A stretch of DNA of 64,000 nucleotides from Ponticaulis sp. (GCA_002692725.1 NZLU01000046.1:62001-126000), one strand, 5' to 3'; positions 8,786 to 18,732 are shown, numbered from the stretch's first letter. Notes: generated from the letters alone by a model not told the origin. A program made the numbers and translations.

Positions 8786-9838
8786 ATGTCAGGGAAGAAG
8801 ATCAGAGCCTGCGTGCTCGGAGCCAGCGGTTATACCGGAGCGGAGATGCTGCGATTGCTTGTCGGGCATTCCGGAATTGACGTTGTTTCATCGACGGCGA
8901 ACTCGCTTGCTGGTAAGCGCCTGACCGACGTCTATCCGCATCTGAGCAGTTATCAGGCTGTTGAGCTTGTGACCGCTGAAGATGTCGACTGGACAGATAT
9001 CGATCTTGCCATCTCGTGCCTGCCTCACGGGACCAGTCAGGATCTGGTTGAAACCCTGCCGGATCATGTTCGTGTGGTCGACTTGTCAGCCGATTATCGT
9101 CTGCGTGATGCAGCGCTCTATGAGACGGTCTATGGCCGGGCGCATCTGTCTCCCGAACGGACCAGAAATGCGGTCTATGGACTGACCGAGCTCGCGAGAG
9201 AGCAGGTGAAGACTGCCGATCTCGTCGCGTGCCCGGGATGCTATCCGACAGCGACGCTTCTGTGCCTCCTGCCTATCAGCCAGACGGATCTGATCGATCC
9301 GGCGTCAATCATCATTGACGCGAAATCTGGAGTTTCTGGTGCCGGACGTTCGCTGAAGGAAGGAAACCTCTTTTGTGAGGCAGCTGAAGGTCTTCATCCG
9401 TACGCAATCGGGGCTCATCGCCATGCACCAGAGATCGAGCAGGAAGTTTCAGGTCGGATCGGTGAAAACGTCTTTGTGACCTTCACACCTCATCTTGTTC
9501 CGATGACGCGTGGTGAGCTGGTGACGATCTATGTTCAGATGGCGGACGGAATTTCCGCGGAGCAGCTGCATTCGGTTCTGTCTGACGCTTATGAGTCTGA
9601 GGCGTTTGTGCGAGTTCGACCATTTGGCAGCCTGCCGCCAGACACGCGCCACACGCGCGGGACCAATAGATGCGAGATCAGCGTGCATGCTGACCGCAAG
9701 CCCGGCCAGGCTGTGATCATTGGCGCGATCGACAATCTGATCAAAGGATCAGCCGGACAGGCTCTGCAGAACATCAACCTGATGTTTGGGTTCCCGGAGA
9801 CGGAAGGTCTCAGCGGGTTGCAGCCGCTATTCCCGTAA
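8786..9838 (+). CDS. argC: N-acetyl-gamma-glutamyl-phosphate reductase
   Basis: A 350-residue NADPH-dependent enzyme of arginine synthesis that reduces N-acetylglutamyl phosphate to the semialdehyde. The dinucleotide-binding start is VLGASGYTGAEMLRLL, and the catalytic cysteine lies in VACPGCYPTATL near residue 150. SGVSGAGRSLKEGNLFCE and HRHAPEIEQE follow. It is the long (type 1) form. It follows the ribosomal operon terminator and its stop is one base from the stop of convergent phaC. Confidence 0.95.
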   Translation: MSGKKIRACVLGASGYTGAEMLRLLVGHSGIDVVSSTANSLAGKRLTDVYPHLSSYQAVELVTAEDVDWTDIDLAISCLPHGTSQDLVETLPDHVRVVDLSADYRLRDAALYETVYGRAHLSPERTRNAVYGLTELAREQVKTADLVACPGCYPTATLLCLLPISQTDLIDPASIIIDAKSGVSGAGRSLKEGNLFCEAAEGLHPYAIGAHRHAPEIEQEVSGRIGENVFVTFTPHLVPMTRGELVTIYVQMADGISAEQLHSVLSDAYESEAFVRVRPFGSLPPDTRHTRGTNRCEISVHADRKPGQAVIIGAIDNLIKGSAGQALQNINLMFGFPETEGLSGLQPLFP

Positions 9839-9839
9839 C

Positions 9840-11765
9840 TCAGGTTTCGGCAATATCGCCGACGCCGAGATCCTCGAGGCGCAATTTCACATAATTGCCA
9901 GGTGCGTCACCCAGTCCGAAATCCGGCGTTTCGCGCGCCGGAATTTTCTCGCCGGAACGCGCCTTCAGCCACTCAAACCAATGTGGCCACCAAGAGCCTT
10001 CATGTTCTTCGGCACCTGAAAGCCATTCTTCATGGGTCTCAGGAAGGTCTGGATTGACCCAATGCTGATATTTTTTTGCATCCGGGTGGTTCACGACACC
10101 AGCAATATGGCCCGAACCGGCGAGAACCAGTTCCGTCGGCCCGCCAAAGGCCCGAGCAGTGTTGTAGACCGATTTAAACGGCGCGATGTGATCTTCACGG
10201 CTCGCCTGGACCATAATCGGGATCTTGATGTCTCCGATATTGATCTTGCGACCGAGCACACGGAATTCACCTTTTGCCATGGCATTGTCGCAATAAAGGT
10301 CCTTCAGATAGGTGAGATGGGTTGGCCCGGGAATATTCGTCTGATCTGAATTCCAGTAGAGCAGATCGAACGGACGCGGTTTCTTACCCATCATGTAGCT
10401 GTCGACGACGTAACGCCAGACGAGATCAGCTGGTCTCAGATAATTGAAAGTCTCAGCCATATCCTCGCCAGCCATTACGCCGCCGTTTTCATGAATGCAG
10501 TGTTCAATTTGACGAATGGCCTGGCTGTCAGTGAAGACTTTCAGGTCTCCTGCTTCTGCAAAGTCAGCCTGAGAGGCGAAATAGGTCGCGGATTGAATGC
10601 GCTCGTCGCCTTCCTGCGCCATCCGGGCGAGGGCAGACGTCAGCATAGTGCCGCCAATACAATATCCGACCGTGTTGATTTTCTCGCAGCCAGTAAGCTC
10701 GGTCACGGCTTCGGTGGCTGCATAGGCACCCTGACTGACATAATCGTCCCAGCGCAAATGGGCCATGGAATGATCAGCAGACCGCCAGGCCACCACAAAG
10801 ACACTGATGCCCTTTTTAGTCAGCCAGCGGATCATCGAGTTTTCTTTGCGAAGATCCAGAATATAGAATTTATTGATCCAAGGTGGGAAGATCAGGAGAG
10901 GGATTTCATAAACCTTCTTCGTACTGGGATCGTATTGGATAATCTCGATGAGGTCATTCTGATAGACGACTTTACCCGGAGCGGTCGCAATATTCTCTCC
11001 CAGTTTAAACTCGCTACCGTCAGTCTGACTGATCATGAGACGACCATGGCCGCGCTGCAGATCAGCTCGTGCAAGTTTTAATCCCTCGAGTACACTTTCG
11101 CCGCCAGTTTCCAGCATAGCCTTGAGGGCTGCAGGATTGGTGCTGAAAAAATTGGTCGGGCAGAATGCATCGGCTGTTTGTTTGGCGAAGAAGTTCGCTT
11201 TGCGGCGTGTGGTCTCATCCAGTTCTTCAGCTGATCCGATGAGATTCATCAACCAGTTTGAATTCAGCTCATAGGTCTGCTGGATCACATTAAACATCGG
11301 ATTGGACGACCATTCGGGATCTGAGAATCGTTTGTCCCGACTTTTGGTTTCTTCCTTGCCGGTCAGCATTGACCGCCAGATGTTCAAATGTCCTTCCCAC
11401 AATTCCATCTGTGCAGCGAACAGGCGATCCGGGTGGCGCGCTAAATTCTCGCCAACTTTGGAAAGCGCTTGTCCTGCGCCAAACGGATCTGGACGGTTGG
11501 GGTCGAGAGATTTCTTCAGATTGGCCGTTGTGACGTCGCGAAGTATTTGCTGGCTCTCGAATATTGCGTCTGACATGTTGCGTGTCAGAGCTTCCATCTT
11601 CTGAGGGCCAGCCTCCTCAAGAATGTCCTGTAGGGTCTTGGCTGTGGCCTTTGGTGGATCGAGCTTTTGTTTCACTTTTTCGGGCCGTATTTCTTCCTTC
11701 ACGACTTTATCAGCCGCCTTCGCGGAGTTTTTGGCTTTCGGAGATGACTTAGATTTCTCCACCAT
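9840..11765 (-). CDS. phaC: Class I poly(3-hydroxyalkanoate) synthase
   Basis: A ~640-residue enzyme that polymerises (R)-3-hydroxyacyl-CoA into storage granules. The lipase-like box GYCIGG supplies the active-site cysteine near residue 370. The conserved WRSADHSMAHLRWDDYV, the later DLLYWNSDQTN and the GSGHIAGVVNHP histidine region complete the alpha/beta-hydrolase core. The first ~50 residues are lysine-rich and of low complexity. ATG 11765 (MVEKSKSS) is preferred; an ATG five codons upstream is possible. No phaA, phaB, phasin or phaR lies nearby. It is divergent from a small lipoprotein gene. Confidence 0.95.
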   Translation of the reverse strand: MVEKSKSSPKAKNSAKAADKVVKEEIRPEKVKQKLDPPKATAKTLQDILEEAGPQKMEALTRNMSDAIFESQQILRDVTTANLKKSLDPNRPDPFGAGQALSKVGENLARHPDRLFAAQMELWEGHLNIWRSMLTGKEETKSRDKRFSDPEWSSNPMFNVIQQTYELNSNWLMNLIGSAEELDETTRRKANFFAKQTADAFCPTNFFSTNPAALKAMLETGGESVLEGLKLARADLQRGHGRLMISQTDGSEFKLGENIATAPGKVVYQNDLIEIIQYDPSTKKVYEIPLLIFPPWINKFYILDLRKENSMIRWLTKKGISVFVVAWRSADHSMAHLRWDDYVSQGAYAATEAVTELTGCEKINTVGYCIGGTMLTSALARMAQEGDERIQSATYFASQADFAEAGDLKVFTDSQAIRQIEHCIHENGGVMAGEDMAETFNYLRPADLVWRYVVDSYMMGKKPRPFDLLYWNSDQTNIPGPTHLTYLKDLYCDNAMAKGEFRVLGRKINIGDIKIPIMVQASREDHIAPFKSVYNTARAFGGPTELVLAGSGHIAGVVNHPDAKKYQHWVNPDLPETHEEWLSGAEEHEGSWWPHWFEWLKARSGEKIPARETPDFGLGDAPGNYVKLRLEDLGVGDIAET

Positions 11766-11840
11766 TGTGTTTTGCCTCATTATAGCCCACCAAGTATACT
11801 ATCGTAACTTTCCTACTGGAAGACTAAGTCGGAGACAGTT

Positions 11841-12170
11841 TTGATTCGCTTTGGACCTGCTATTGCACTCACCGTGACGCTGAGCGGTTGTGTGTCCGTA
11901 TTGCCGGACAATAATGTTCCCGCGCCCGAATGGTTTGAGACCAGACGGGCGGAGGTCATTGCAGAGGGATATCCTGATCTTCGTACGGCCCTTATTCCGG
12001 TCGATGACGAGGACTCAAAGCTGTGGAGCCGTATGGCCAAGCAGATCGAAGACGCAAAAGAGGAGCTGGACGAGGCGGCCCCAGAGCCAGCAGATATGGA
12101 TGAAGCGGCGTTGCGAGCGTGGGTGGCCGAACAACAAGCCATCGTCGCCAAAGGCGAAGAACCGTATTAA
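11841..12170 (+). CDS. Small predicted lipoprotein
   Basis: A 109-residue protein starting at TTG 11841 with GGAGA six bases upstream. The N-terminus MIRFGPAIALTVTLSGC is a lipoprotein signal with lipobox LSGC. The mature part is acidic and helical (AKQIEDAKEELDEAAPEPADMDEAALRAW), probably an amphipathic or coiled segment. No family is recognised, although small lipoproteins of this kind are common in Caulobacterales and Hyphomonadaceae. It lies between phaC (divergent) and alaC (33 bases downstream). Confidence 0.65.
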   Translation: MIRFGPAIALTVTLSGCVSVLPDNNVPAPEWFETRRAEVIAEGYPDLRTALIPVDDEDSKLWSRMAKQIEDAKEELDEAAPEPADMDEAALRAWVAEQQAIVAKGEEPY

Positions 12171-12203
12171 AAACCCAGCTTTCCAAAATAGAAGTCTCTC
12201 GCA

Positions 12204-13415
12204 ATGCTACCGCCACAGTTTCACAAAATTCGCCGCCTTCCGCCTTACGTTTTTGAACAGGTCAATCGGAACGCCGCGGCTCTGAGAGCGTCCGGTGCCG
12301 ACATCATAGATTTCGGCATGGGCAATCCTGATCTCCCCACGCCACCACACATTGTGGACAAACTGATTGAAACCGCACGCAAGCCGAAAACCAATCGGTA
12401 CTCGTCCTCAAAAGGTATTCCCGGGCTTCGTCGAGCTCTGGCCAACTACTATCGCCGACGGTTTGGTGTGACCCTTGATCCTGATCGCGAAGTCGTGGCG
12501 ACTATGGGATCAAAAGAAGGATTTGCGAATCTTGCGCAGGCACTGGCGGCACCTGGAGACGTGATCCTATCTCCAAACCCAAGCTATCCGATCCATTCCT
12601 TTGGTTTCATCATGGCGGGAGCGACCATTCAGCACGTGCGGGCTTTATCACCCGAGGAATATCTCTCTGGCCTGGGACGCGCAGTCCGGCATTCCGTTCC
12701 AAGCCCGACGGCGATGGTGTTGTGTTATCCGGCGAACCCGACGGCTCAGGTGGTGGATCTGGATTTCTACAAAGATGCCGTCGCTTTTGCGAAGAAGCAC
12801 GACCTCTGGATCCTGTCGGACCAAGCGTACACCGAAATCTACTTCGGTGATCCCCCGCCATCGATTCTCGAAGTCGATGGGGCGAGGGACATTTGTGTTG
12901 AAGTCTCAACACTGAGCAAAACCTATAATATGGCCGGCTGGCGTGTTGGTTTTGCTGCCGGCAATGAAAAGCTCATCGCAGCTCTGGCACGTGTGAAATC
13001 CTATCTCGATTATGGGTCATTTACACCTATTCAGGTTGCGGCGTGTGAGGCACTTAACGGAGATCAGAGCTGCGTCGAAGAACTGCGCTCGATCTACAAA
13101 ACCCGCCGGGACATTCTGGTTGAATCGTTTAATCAGGCAGGATGGACATTGCCCGTGCCTGATGCCTCAATGTTCGTGTGGGCGCCCCTGCCGGAACAGG
13201 TTCGTCATTTGGGGTCACTCGATTTCTCGCTCAGACTGCTCAATGAAGCGCATGTCAGTGTCTCACCGGGTGTCGGATTTGGTGAGCACGGTGAGGGATA
13301 TGTCCGCATGGCGCTTGTTGAAAACGAGCAGCGGATACGACAGGCCGCTCGAAATGTTCGCAAGTTTCTTCAGACTGTGAACGATCAGCAAATGCCGAAC
13401 ATCGCAACAGGTTAG
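12204..13415 (+). CDS. alaC: PLP aminotransferase, AlaC-like (alanine transaminase)
   Basis: A 403-residue class I/II aminotransferase. The opening FHKIRRLPPYVFEQVN and DIIDFGMGNPDLPTPPHIVDKL closely follow E. coli AlaC, which makes alanine from pyruvate and glutamate. The Schiff-base lysine lies in STLSKTYNMAGWRVGF near residue 240. Related alphaproteobacterial proteins are sometimes labelled LL-diaminopimelate aminotransferase. Three bases separate it from hom, so it is probably co-transcribed with it. Confidence 0.85.
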   Translation: MLPPQFHKIRRLPPYVFEQVNRNAAALRASGADIIDFGMGNPDLPTPPHIVDKLIETARKPKTNRYSSSKGIPGLRRALANYYRRRFGVTLDPDREVVATMGSKEGFANLAQALAAPGDVILSPNPSYPIHSFGFIMAGATIQHVRALSPEEYLSGLGRAVRHSVPSPTAMVLCYPANPTAQVVDLDFYKDAVAFAKKHDLWILSDQAYTEIYFGDPPPSILEVDGARDICVEVSTLSKTYNMAGWRVGFAAGNEKLIAALARVKSYLDYGSFTPIQVAACEALNGDQSCVEELRSIYKTRRDILVESFNQAGWTLPVPDASMFVWAPLPEQVRHLGSLDFSLRLLNEAHVSVSPGVGFGEHGEGYVRMALVENEQRIRQAARNVRKFLQTVNDQQMPNIATG

Positions 13416-13418
13416 TTC

Positions 13419-14708
13419 ATGAAAAAATCTATGAAAGTTGGAATTGCCGGTCTCGGTAATGTAGGGACAGGGCTTATCGCGCGTTTGCAGGATCAGGGAA
13501 AACTGCGGCTCGACGGCGAATTGGTTGTCAGTGGCGTGAGTGCGCGCAACCGGTCCCGGGCGCGCCCCGTCGATATCAGCGATTACGCCTGGTATGATGA
13601 CCCTGTTGCGCTCGCGAAATCTGACGATACCGAGATCTTCGTCGAGTTGATCGGTGGGTCTGATGGTCCGGCTAAGCTCGCTGTTGAAGCTGCGCTGGAT
13701 CTCGGAAAACCCGTGGTTACCGCAAATAAGGCCATGATCGCCGAATATGGTGAAGAGCTGGCCCAGCGCGCAGAAGCAAAAAAAACACCGCTCCTGTTTG
13801 AAGCGGCGGTCGCTGGCGGCATTCCGATTGTCCGCGCGATTCGGGAGTCTTTTGCCGGAACCGAGCTCAAATCCATTCGCGGGATTCTGAACGGCACGTG
13901 CAACTTTCTGCTGTCAGAAATGGCGGAAACCGGCAGGGATTACGATGACGTTCTCGCGGACGCCCAACGTCTTGGTTATGCCGAAGCTGATCCGTTTCTG
14001 GATGTCTCGGGCACGGATGCCGCGCACAAAATCGCGATACTGAGTTCTCTCGGCTTTGGTGTGCCGATGGATTTCTCCCAAGTGTCCATCCACGGCGTTG
14101 ATTCGATCAGCCTTCGCGACCTTCAGCTGGCAGGTAAGCTCGATCACAAAATCAAGCTCATCGCAGAAGCTGTTCAGACCGAATTCGGCGTGATCTGTCG
14201 GGTTGAGCCTGTTCTTCTGCCAAAGGCATCACCGCTTGCCATGATTGATGGTCCGCTGAACGCTATCATGATCGAAAGTGTCCATGCTGGCAATTACACG
14301 CTGACGGGTCCGGGGGCCGGATCTGATGCAACGGCGAGCGCCGTGTTGGGTGATTTGTCAGCGCTTCTGTCTGATCAGAATACACCCGTTTTTGGGGTCT
14401 GTGTCGGTTTGCTCAGTCAGACTTTCTGTCCAAAAGACAAGATTTCCCAATCGGAATCCAAATATCTCATTCGGGCGGAATTGCGAGATAAAGCCGGGGC
14501 GCTTGCATCATTGACGGAGAAGTTGGCAGGGTCTGATGTCTCTGTTGATGCGCTGCTTCAGGATTCAGCGGGCGACTCCGAGTTTGCGCCGATCGCAATC
14601 ATGACGCATAACTGCTCGCTCGCTGCGGCCGAAGAAGCAGTGAGTCGGGTAAACTCTCTTGATGCGGTCCATGAGCCAGCGCGGCTTATCCGGATTGAGA
14701 GTAGCTAG
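13419..14708 (+). CDS. hom: Homoserine dehydrogenase
   Basis: A 429-residue NAD(P)-dependent enzyme converting aspartate semialdehyde to homoserine for threonine and methionine synthesis. It shows the GIAGLGNVGTGL nucleotide fold near residue 8, PVVTANKAMIAEYG, the GILNGTCNFLL signature near 150 and the GYAEADPFLDVSGTDAAHK substrate segment. A C-terminal ACT domain (from about residue 350: YLIRAELRDKAGALASLTEKL) suggests feedback control by threonine. ATG 13419 starts MKKSMKVG; a start four codons later is equally plausible. It lies in a run with alaC and glpX. Confidence 0.95.
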   Translation: MKKSMKVGIAGLGNVGTGLIARLQDQGKLRLDGELVVSGVSARNRSRARPVDISDYAWYDDPVALAKSDDTEIFVELIGGSDGPAKLAVEAALDLGKPVVTANKAMIAEYGEELAQRAEAKKTPLLFEAAVAGGIPIVRAIRESFAGTELKSIRGILNGTCNFLLSEMAETGRDYDDVLADAQRLGYAEADPFLDVSGTDAAHKIAILSSLGFGVPMDFSQVSIHGVDSISLRDLQLAGKLDHKIKLIAEAVQTEFGVICRVEPVLLPKASPLAMIDGPLNAIMIESVHAGNYTLTGPGAGSDATASAVLGDLSALLSDQNTPVFGVCVGLLSQTFCPKDKISQSESKYLIRAELRDKAGALASLTEKLAGSDVSVDALLQDSAGDSEFAPIAIMTHNCSLAAAEEAVSRVNSLDAVHEPARLIRIESS

Positions 14709-14732
14709 TTCAGATCATTCCGGAAGAAGACG

Positions 14733-15695
14733 ATGGCTGACTCAAGAATTCATTCAACACTTGCTGACGCCATGATCCGGGTCACAGAGGCTGCTGCTGT
14801 CGCGGCTTTTGATTATTCGGGACGTGGCGACGAGCGAATGGCTGATCAGGCCGCTGTCGATGCGATGCGGACCCGACTCAATCAGGTGGAAATTAAAGGC
14901 CGTATCGTTATTGGAGAGGGTGAGCGCGATGAAGCGCCCATGCTCTATATTGGTGAAGACGTCGGTACGGGCGAGGGCGCGGAGATGGATCTTGCCCTGG
15001 ACCCGCTGGAAGGGACCACACTGACTGCCAAGGCGATGTCTAACGCGCTATCAGTGCTCGCGATTGCGCCTCATGGCACAATGCTTCATTCGCCTGATGT
15101 CTATATGGATAAGCTCGCCATCGGACCAGGCTATCCGGACGGCGTGATCGATCTGGATGCCAGCCCTGCAGAGAATGTGCTCGCGCTCGCCAAAGAAAAA
15201 GGTGTGGATCCAAAACATCTGACCGTCTGTGTGCTCGATCGTCCTCGGCACCAGGAACTGATCGCGTCTTTGAGGTCTGTCGAAGCACGCGTTGTTCTTA
15301 TTCCGGATGGGGACATCGCCGGCGTCATCAACACGACGGATCCGACGACCGGTATTGATATGTATATCGGCCGTGGCGGGGCGCCGGAGGGGGTTCTTGC
15401 TGCGGCGGCGTTGAAATGCATTGGCGGGCAGATGAAGGCACGCCTTGTTTTCCGAAACGATGAAGAAAAAGGTCGGGCTCGCCGGGTCGGTATTCAGGAC
15501 CTAACCCGAATTTATGATCTGGCAGATCTGGTTCATGATGAGGCCGTCTTTTGTGCGACGGGTGTGACCAAAGGTGGCTTGCTCGATGGTGTGAGCTATT
15601 CAAATGGTACAGTTGAAACCGAGACCCTGATCATGACCAGTTTTGATCACTCGACCCGCCGTGTTCGAACCAGACGACCTGTTTCCAAAGCATGA
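14733..15695 (+). CDS. glpX: Class II fructose-1,6-bisphosphatase
   Basis: A 320-residue GlpX-type phosphatase of gluconeogenesis that dephosphorylates fructose 1,6-bisphosphate. Family motifs are VIGEGERDEAPMLYIGE near residue 60, the metal-binding DPLEGTTL near residue 90, GRGGAPEGVLAAAALKCIGGQ near 210 and FCATGVTKGGLLDGV near 270. The hom-glpX-recJ order is common in alphaproteobacteria. The TGA stop overlaps the ATG of recJ (ATGA), which indicates translational coupling. Confidence 0.95.
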   Translation: MADSRIHSTLADAMIRVTEAAAVAAFDYSGRGDERMADQAAVDAMRTRLNQVEIKGRIVIGEGERDEAPMLYIGEDVGTGEGAEMDLALDPLEGTTLTAKAMSNALSVLAIAPHGTMLHSPDVYMDKLAIGPGYPDGVIDLDASPAENVLALAKEKGVDPKHLTVCVLDRPRHQELIASLRSVEARVVLIPDGDIAGVINTTDPTTGIDMYIGRGGAPEGVLAAAALKCIGGQMKARLVFRNDEEKGRARRVGIQDLTRIYDLADLVHDEAVFCATGVTKGGLLDGVSYSNGTVETETLIMTSFDHSTRRVRTRRPVSKA

Positions 15696-17443
15696 CATCA
15701 GCGCGCGGCCTTGTTTGGCTGGAGCCGAACATTTCATCAGAGATGGTTTCTGACTTTGCGCGTCAGACCGGTCAAACGGAACCCGTTTCGGCTCTGCTGT
15801 TGCGGCAGCATGTTAAGCCCGACGAAGTTGAGCATTTTCTCAATCCAACGCTTAAACATTTTTTTCCGGATCCTTCGACATTCAAGGATATGAACAACGC
15901 TGCGGGGTTTCTGGCGGACGCTATACAGTCTGGAAAATCCGTTGCCGTTCTTGCTGATTATGATGTCGATGGTGCGACCAGTGCAGCCCAACTGATCCGG
16001 TATTTCCGTCATTTCGACAGGTCTCTTGAGTTATATGTGCCAGACCGGCTGAAAGAGGGTTATGGACCATCGCCTCATGCGTTTGAAGTTCTCAAATCGC
16101 AGGGTGTGGAAATTGTGGTTACCGTAGATTGCGGTGCAGCAGCCGAGACAGCGCTGAACCATGCGACAGATATCGGTCTCGATATTATTGTGGTGGACCA
16201 CCACCTGATGGGGGAAGACATTCCGGTGTGTTCAGCACTGGTCAATCCAAACCGTCCCGATTGTGACTCGGGGCAGGGGCATCTGGCGGCGGCCGGAGTG
16301 GTGTTCGTGCTGCTCGTTGCGATCAACCGGCATTTGCGTGAGAGCGGTCAGTTCACAGAAGCAGAGCTGCCCAATCTGATGCACTGGCTCGATTTGTGCT
16401 CGCTGGGGACTCTCTGCGATATGGTGCCGCTCAGAGGCGTGAACCGGGCGTTCGTCGTCCAGGGACTGAAAACATTCGCGCAGCAGGAGTCCGCCGGTAT
16501 TTCGGCATTATGTCAGGTGTCGGGGCGGAGCACGCCGGAACGAATCAATGACCTGACATTCGGTCTCGGACCGCAATTAAACGCGGGTGGGCGGATTGGT
16601 GATCCCTGGCTTGCAACAGAATTGCTGGCCTCAACGAAATTTGAAAAAGCTCTGCCGATCGCCGAGAAACTTCACGGATTGAATGAGGCGCGCAAAGAAA
16701 TCGAGGCCGACATACTGTCTCAGGCCCGGCTAATGGCAAAGCAACAGCTGGAATCAAAGCCGGACTTGCCGGTTATTGTCGTTGGCGGCGAAGGTTGGCA
16801 CCCAGGCGTGATCGGGATTGTGGCCGGTCGGCTGAAAGATGAGTTTCTTGTGCCCAGCATTGTCATTGGTTGGGGAGACGCATTCGGAGACGTCGCGAAG
16901 GGGTCAGCTCGCTCTGTGACGGGCATAAATATCGGAAGCGCCATCGTGTCTGCGCGCGAGGCAGGGTTGTTGCTGTCGGGTGGGGGGCATGCCATGGCGG
17001 GTGGCCTCAGTCTTGAGCCTGACCAGATTGGGGCCTTCCGGGCCTATCTTGAAGCTCATATCACTGATCTGGACGTGAATGCCGAAGACGCGCGAACTGT
17101 TCAGATCGACTTCGACGTACTCGCGTCTGCTTTATCGCTCGATTTTCTGACGATTCTTGAAAAAGCGGGGCCATATGGTGCCGCAGCGCCAAAACCATTG
17201 CTGCGAATCAAAAGCGCTCGGGTCCGGGATCGACGGCTGATCGGAACGAATCATATGAAAGTTACACTTGATGACGGATCGGCCAGACTTGAATGTGTTG
17301 CCTGGCGATCTGCTGAGACACCGCTGTGGGATGCGTGTGCTCCGGGCGCAGAAATTGACGTGATTGGCCATGCGGAACGCAACGCCTGGCGGGGCCGTGA
17401 CTCGGTTCAGTTTGAAATTGTCGACTGCGTTGCAAAAAACTAA
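15692..17443 (+). CDS. recJ: Single-strand-specific 5'-3' exonuclease RecJ
   Basis: A 583-residue DHH-family exonuclease acting in recombination and mismatch repair. The phosphoesterase motifs are ADYDVDGATSAAQLIRYF near residue 90 and IIVVDHHLMGE near residue 165 (the DHH). GLGPQLNAGGRIGDPWLAT and the DHHA1 motif GGGHAMAGG near 430 follow, and a C-terminal OB-like region holds LDDGSARLECVAW. It overlaps glpX by four bases and is followed by tRNA-Glu. Confidence 0.95.
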   Translation: MTSARGLVWLEPNISSEMVSDFARQTGQTEPVSALLLRQHVKPDEVEHFLNPTLKHFFPDPSTFKDMNNAAGFLADAIQSGKSVAVLADYDVDGATSAAQLIRYFRHFDRSLELYVPDRLKEGYGPSPHAFEVLKSQGVEIVVTVDCGAAAETALNHATDIGLDIIVVDHHLMGEDIPVCSALVNPNRPDCDSGQGHLAAAGVVFVLLVAINRHLRESGQFTEAELPNLMHWLDLCSLGTLCDMVPLRGVNRAFVVQGLKTFAQQESAGISALCQVSGRSTPERINDLTFGLGPQLNAGGRIGDPWLATELLASTKFEKALPIAEKLHGLNEARKEIEADILSQARLMAKQQLESKPDLPVIVVGGEGWHPGVIGIVAGRLKDEFLVPSIVIGWGDAFGDVAKGSARSVTGINIGSAIVSAREAGLLLSGGGHAMAGGLSLEPDQIGAFRAYLEAHITDLDVNAEDARTVQIDFDVLASALSLDFLTILEKAGPYGAAAPKPLLRIKSARVRDRRLIGTNHMKVTLDDGSARLECVAWRSAETPLWDACAPGAEIDVIGHAERNAWRGRDSVQFEIVDCVAKN

Positions 17444-17496
17444 AAAATTATCTTGCGTATGACATCACGCCTCGTTATATCCGCCCTCTCCAGCGT

Positions 17497-17571
17497 GCGC
17501 CCTTCGTCTATCGGTTAGGACGCCAGGTTTTCAACCTGGAAAGAGGGGTTCGATTCCCCTAGGGCGTGCCA
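17497..17571 (+). tRNA. tRNA-Glu (TTC)
   Basis: 75 bases including encoded CCA. The acceptor arms are GCGCCCT and AGGGCGT, with a G-U first pair. The D arm contains GGTTAGGA. The anticodon stem is CCAGG/CCTGG with loop TTTTCAA, giving TTC. The T arm is GAGGGGTTCGATTCCCCT. It is preceded by recJ and followed by the cold-shock gene. Confidence 0.96.
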
Positions 17572-17636
17572 TTTCCTTCACAATTGATCTATCGCGTTGC
17601 TTCGCCCCTGTGTTAACCTTGGGGTGAAACTAGCTG

Positions 17637-18179
17637 ATGGGAATATTGCGGGACATGTGTGAAGGCCTTCCTCCTGAGGAAGCTGAAGAGACGGGTGAAG
17701 AGCGAGTAAGAATATCAGGCCAGGTCAAATGGTTTGATGCCGTAAAAGGCTACGGGTTTATTGCTCCGGATCCAGATAGTTCGGGTTCTGGTCAAACTGA
17801 TGTCATGGTGCATGTGAGCTGTCTTCGCGCTGCAGGCCTTTCGGCCATGCACGAAGGGGGGCACATGATTTGCTGGGCCACGGCCAGAAGCAAAGGTCTT
17901 CAGGCCGTTGAGATCATCGAGTATACGCCGCTTCATCCGATTGAAGATGATTATGCGGACGACGCGTTCGAGCCAGTCGTGGTGAAATGGTTCAATCGTG
18001 CGAAAGGGTATGGCTTTGTGGTTCGCAAGGATAATCCGGCTGCGGATATCTTTGTCCACATGGTCGCCGTCCGGAAAGCCAATCTGGATGATCTGATTGA
18101 CGGAGCCGTTTATGCGGCCGTGATCAAGGATGGCCCCAAGGGCGAGCATGTTGAGTCGATTCGTCCCACTGGGGTGTGA
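17637..18179 (+). CDS. Tandem cold-shock-domain protein
   Basis: A 180-residue RNA/DNA-binding protein with two cold-shock domains. The first begins at about residue 24 ([19 protein letters not shown], then [13 protein letters not shown]). The second begins at about residue 116 ([16 protein letters not shown], then [12 protein letters not shown]). Both keep the RNP1-like KGYGF and RNP2-like VHV/VHM motifs. The double-domain form is characteristic of alphaproteobacteria. The start may be ATG 17637 or ATG 17655; neither has a strong ribosome-binding site. Confidence 0.9.
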   Translation: MGILRDMCEGLPPEEAEETGEERVRISGQVKWFDAVKGYGFIAPDPDSSGSGQTDVMVHVSCLRAAGLSAMHEGGHMICWATARSKGLQAVEIIEYTPLHPIEDDYADDAFEPVVVKWFNRAKGYGFVVRKDNPAADIFVHMVAVRKANLDDLIDGAVYAAVIKDGPKGEHVESIRPTGV

Positions 18180-18224
18180 TCAGACCGCTTGCTCCATCTC
18201 GGTCGCTGCAGTAACACAACGAAT

Positions 18225-18731
18225 ATGAAGTACAGCCTCCTTATCTCCGCCATCGCTATGTCAGGTGCCGCGTTTGCGCAGACTGAAGCGGTTTATATGC
18301 CGACATCAGATCTCATCATCGAGACGAGTGAGGCTGAGTTTCAAATCACTGCAGAAGTCGCAGACGATCCGAACGAAATTGCCACAGGCGTGATGTTCCG
18401 GGACGGGATTGAACCGGATCATGGGATGATCTTTGAGTTCGCACCGCCCCGCGAAGCCAACATGTATATGCGGAATGTGTCGTTTCCGATCGACATGGTC
18501 TTCATCGATACTGATGGCACAGTGCTGGCGACGGTGAGTCACGTGCAGGCCCAGTCGGAGCGTCGAATCAATCCAGGTTTCAACGTTGCAGGCGTTCTTG
18601 AATTGCCGGACGGCGCGGTAATCGAATACGGGCTCAAGCCGGGCGATATGATCCGTCACGACCTGTTTGGAAACATGCCTGAGACAACTGAGCCGGTCGA
18701 GCCAGCTGAAGAGCCAGCTTCAGAAAACTAA
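18225..18731 (+). CDS. DUF192 family exported protein
   Basis: A ~168-residue protein with a cleavable signal peptide (MKYSLLISAIAMSGAAFAQ) and a single DUF192 domain. Family features are the early ITAEVADDPNEIATGVMFRD, the central FEFAPPREANMYMRNVSFPIDMVFID and the end GVLELPDGAVIEYGLKPGD. It has a Glu/Pro-rich tail. DUF192 proteins are small secreted beta-barrel proteins of unknown role. ATG 18225 places the signal peptide at the N-terminus. One base separates its stop from the GTG of the thioesterase, so they are coupled. Confidence 0.88.
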   Translation: MKYSLLISAIAMSGAAFAQTEAVYMPTSDLIIETSEAEFQITAEVADDPNEIATGVMFRDGIEPDHGMIFEFAPPREANMYMRNVSFPIDMVFIDTDGTVLATVSHVQAQSERRINPGFNVAGVLELPDGAVIEYGLKPGDMIRHDLFGNMPETTEPVEPAEEPASEN

Positions 18732-18732
18732 G

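Noticed and set aside
11460..11480. AAGCGCTT inside phaC and similar cores inside other coding regions
   Set aside because: These match the LacI-type core by chance within coding sequence and lack promoter position.
18667..18732. Longer start for the PaaI thioesterase inside DUF192
   Set aside because: The added residues have no family match, and GTG 18733 sits one base after the DUF192 stop.
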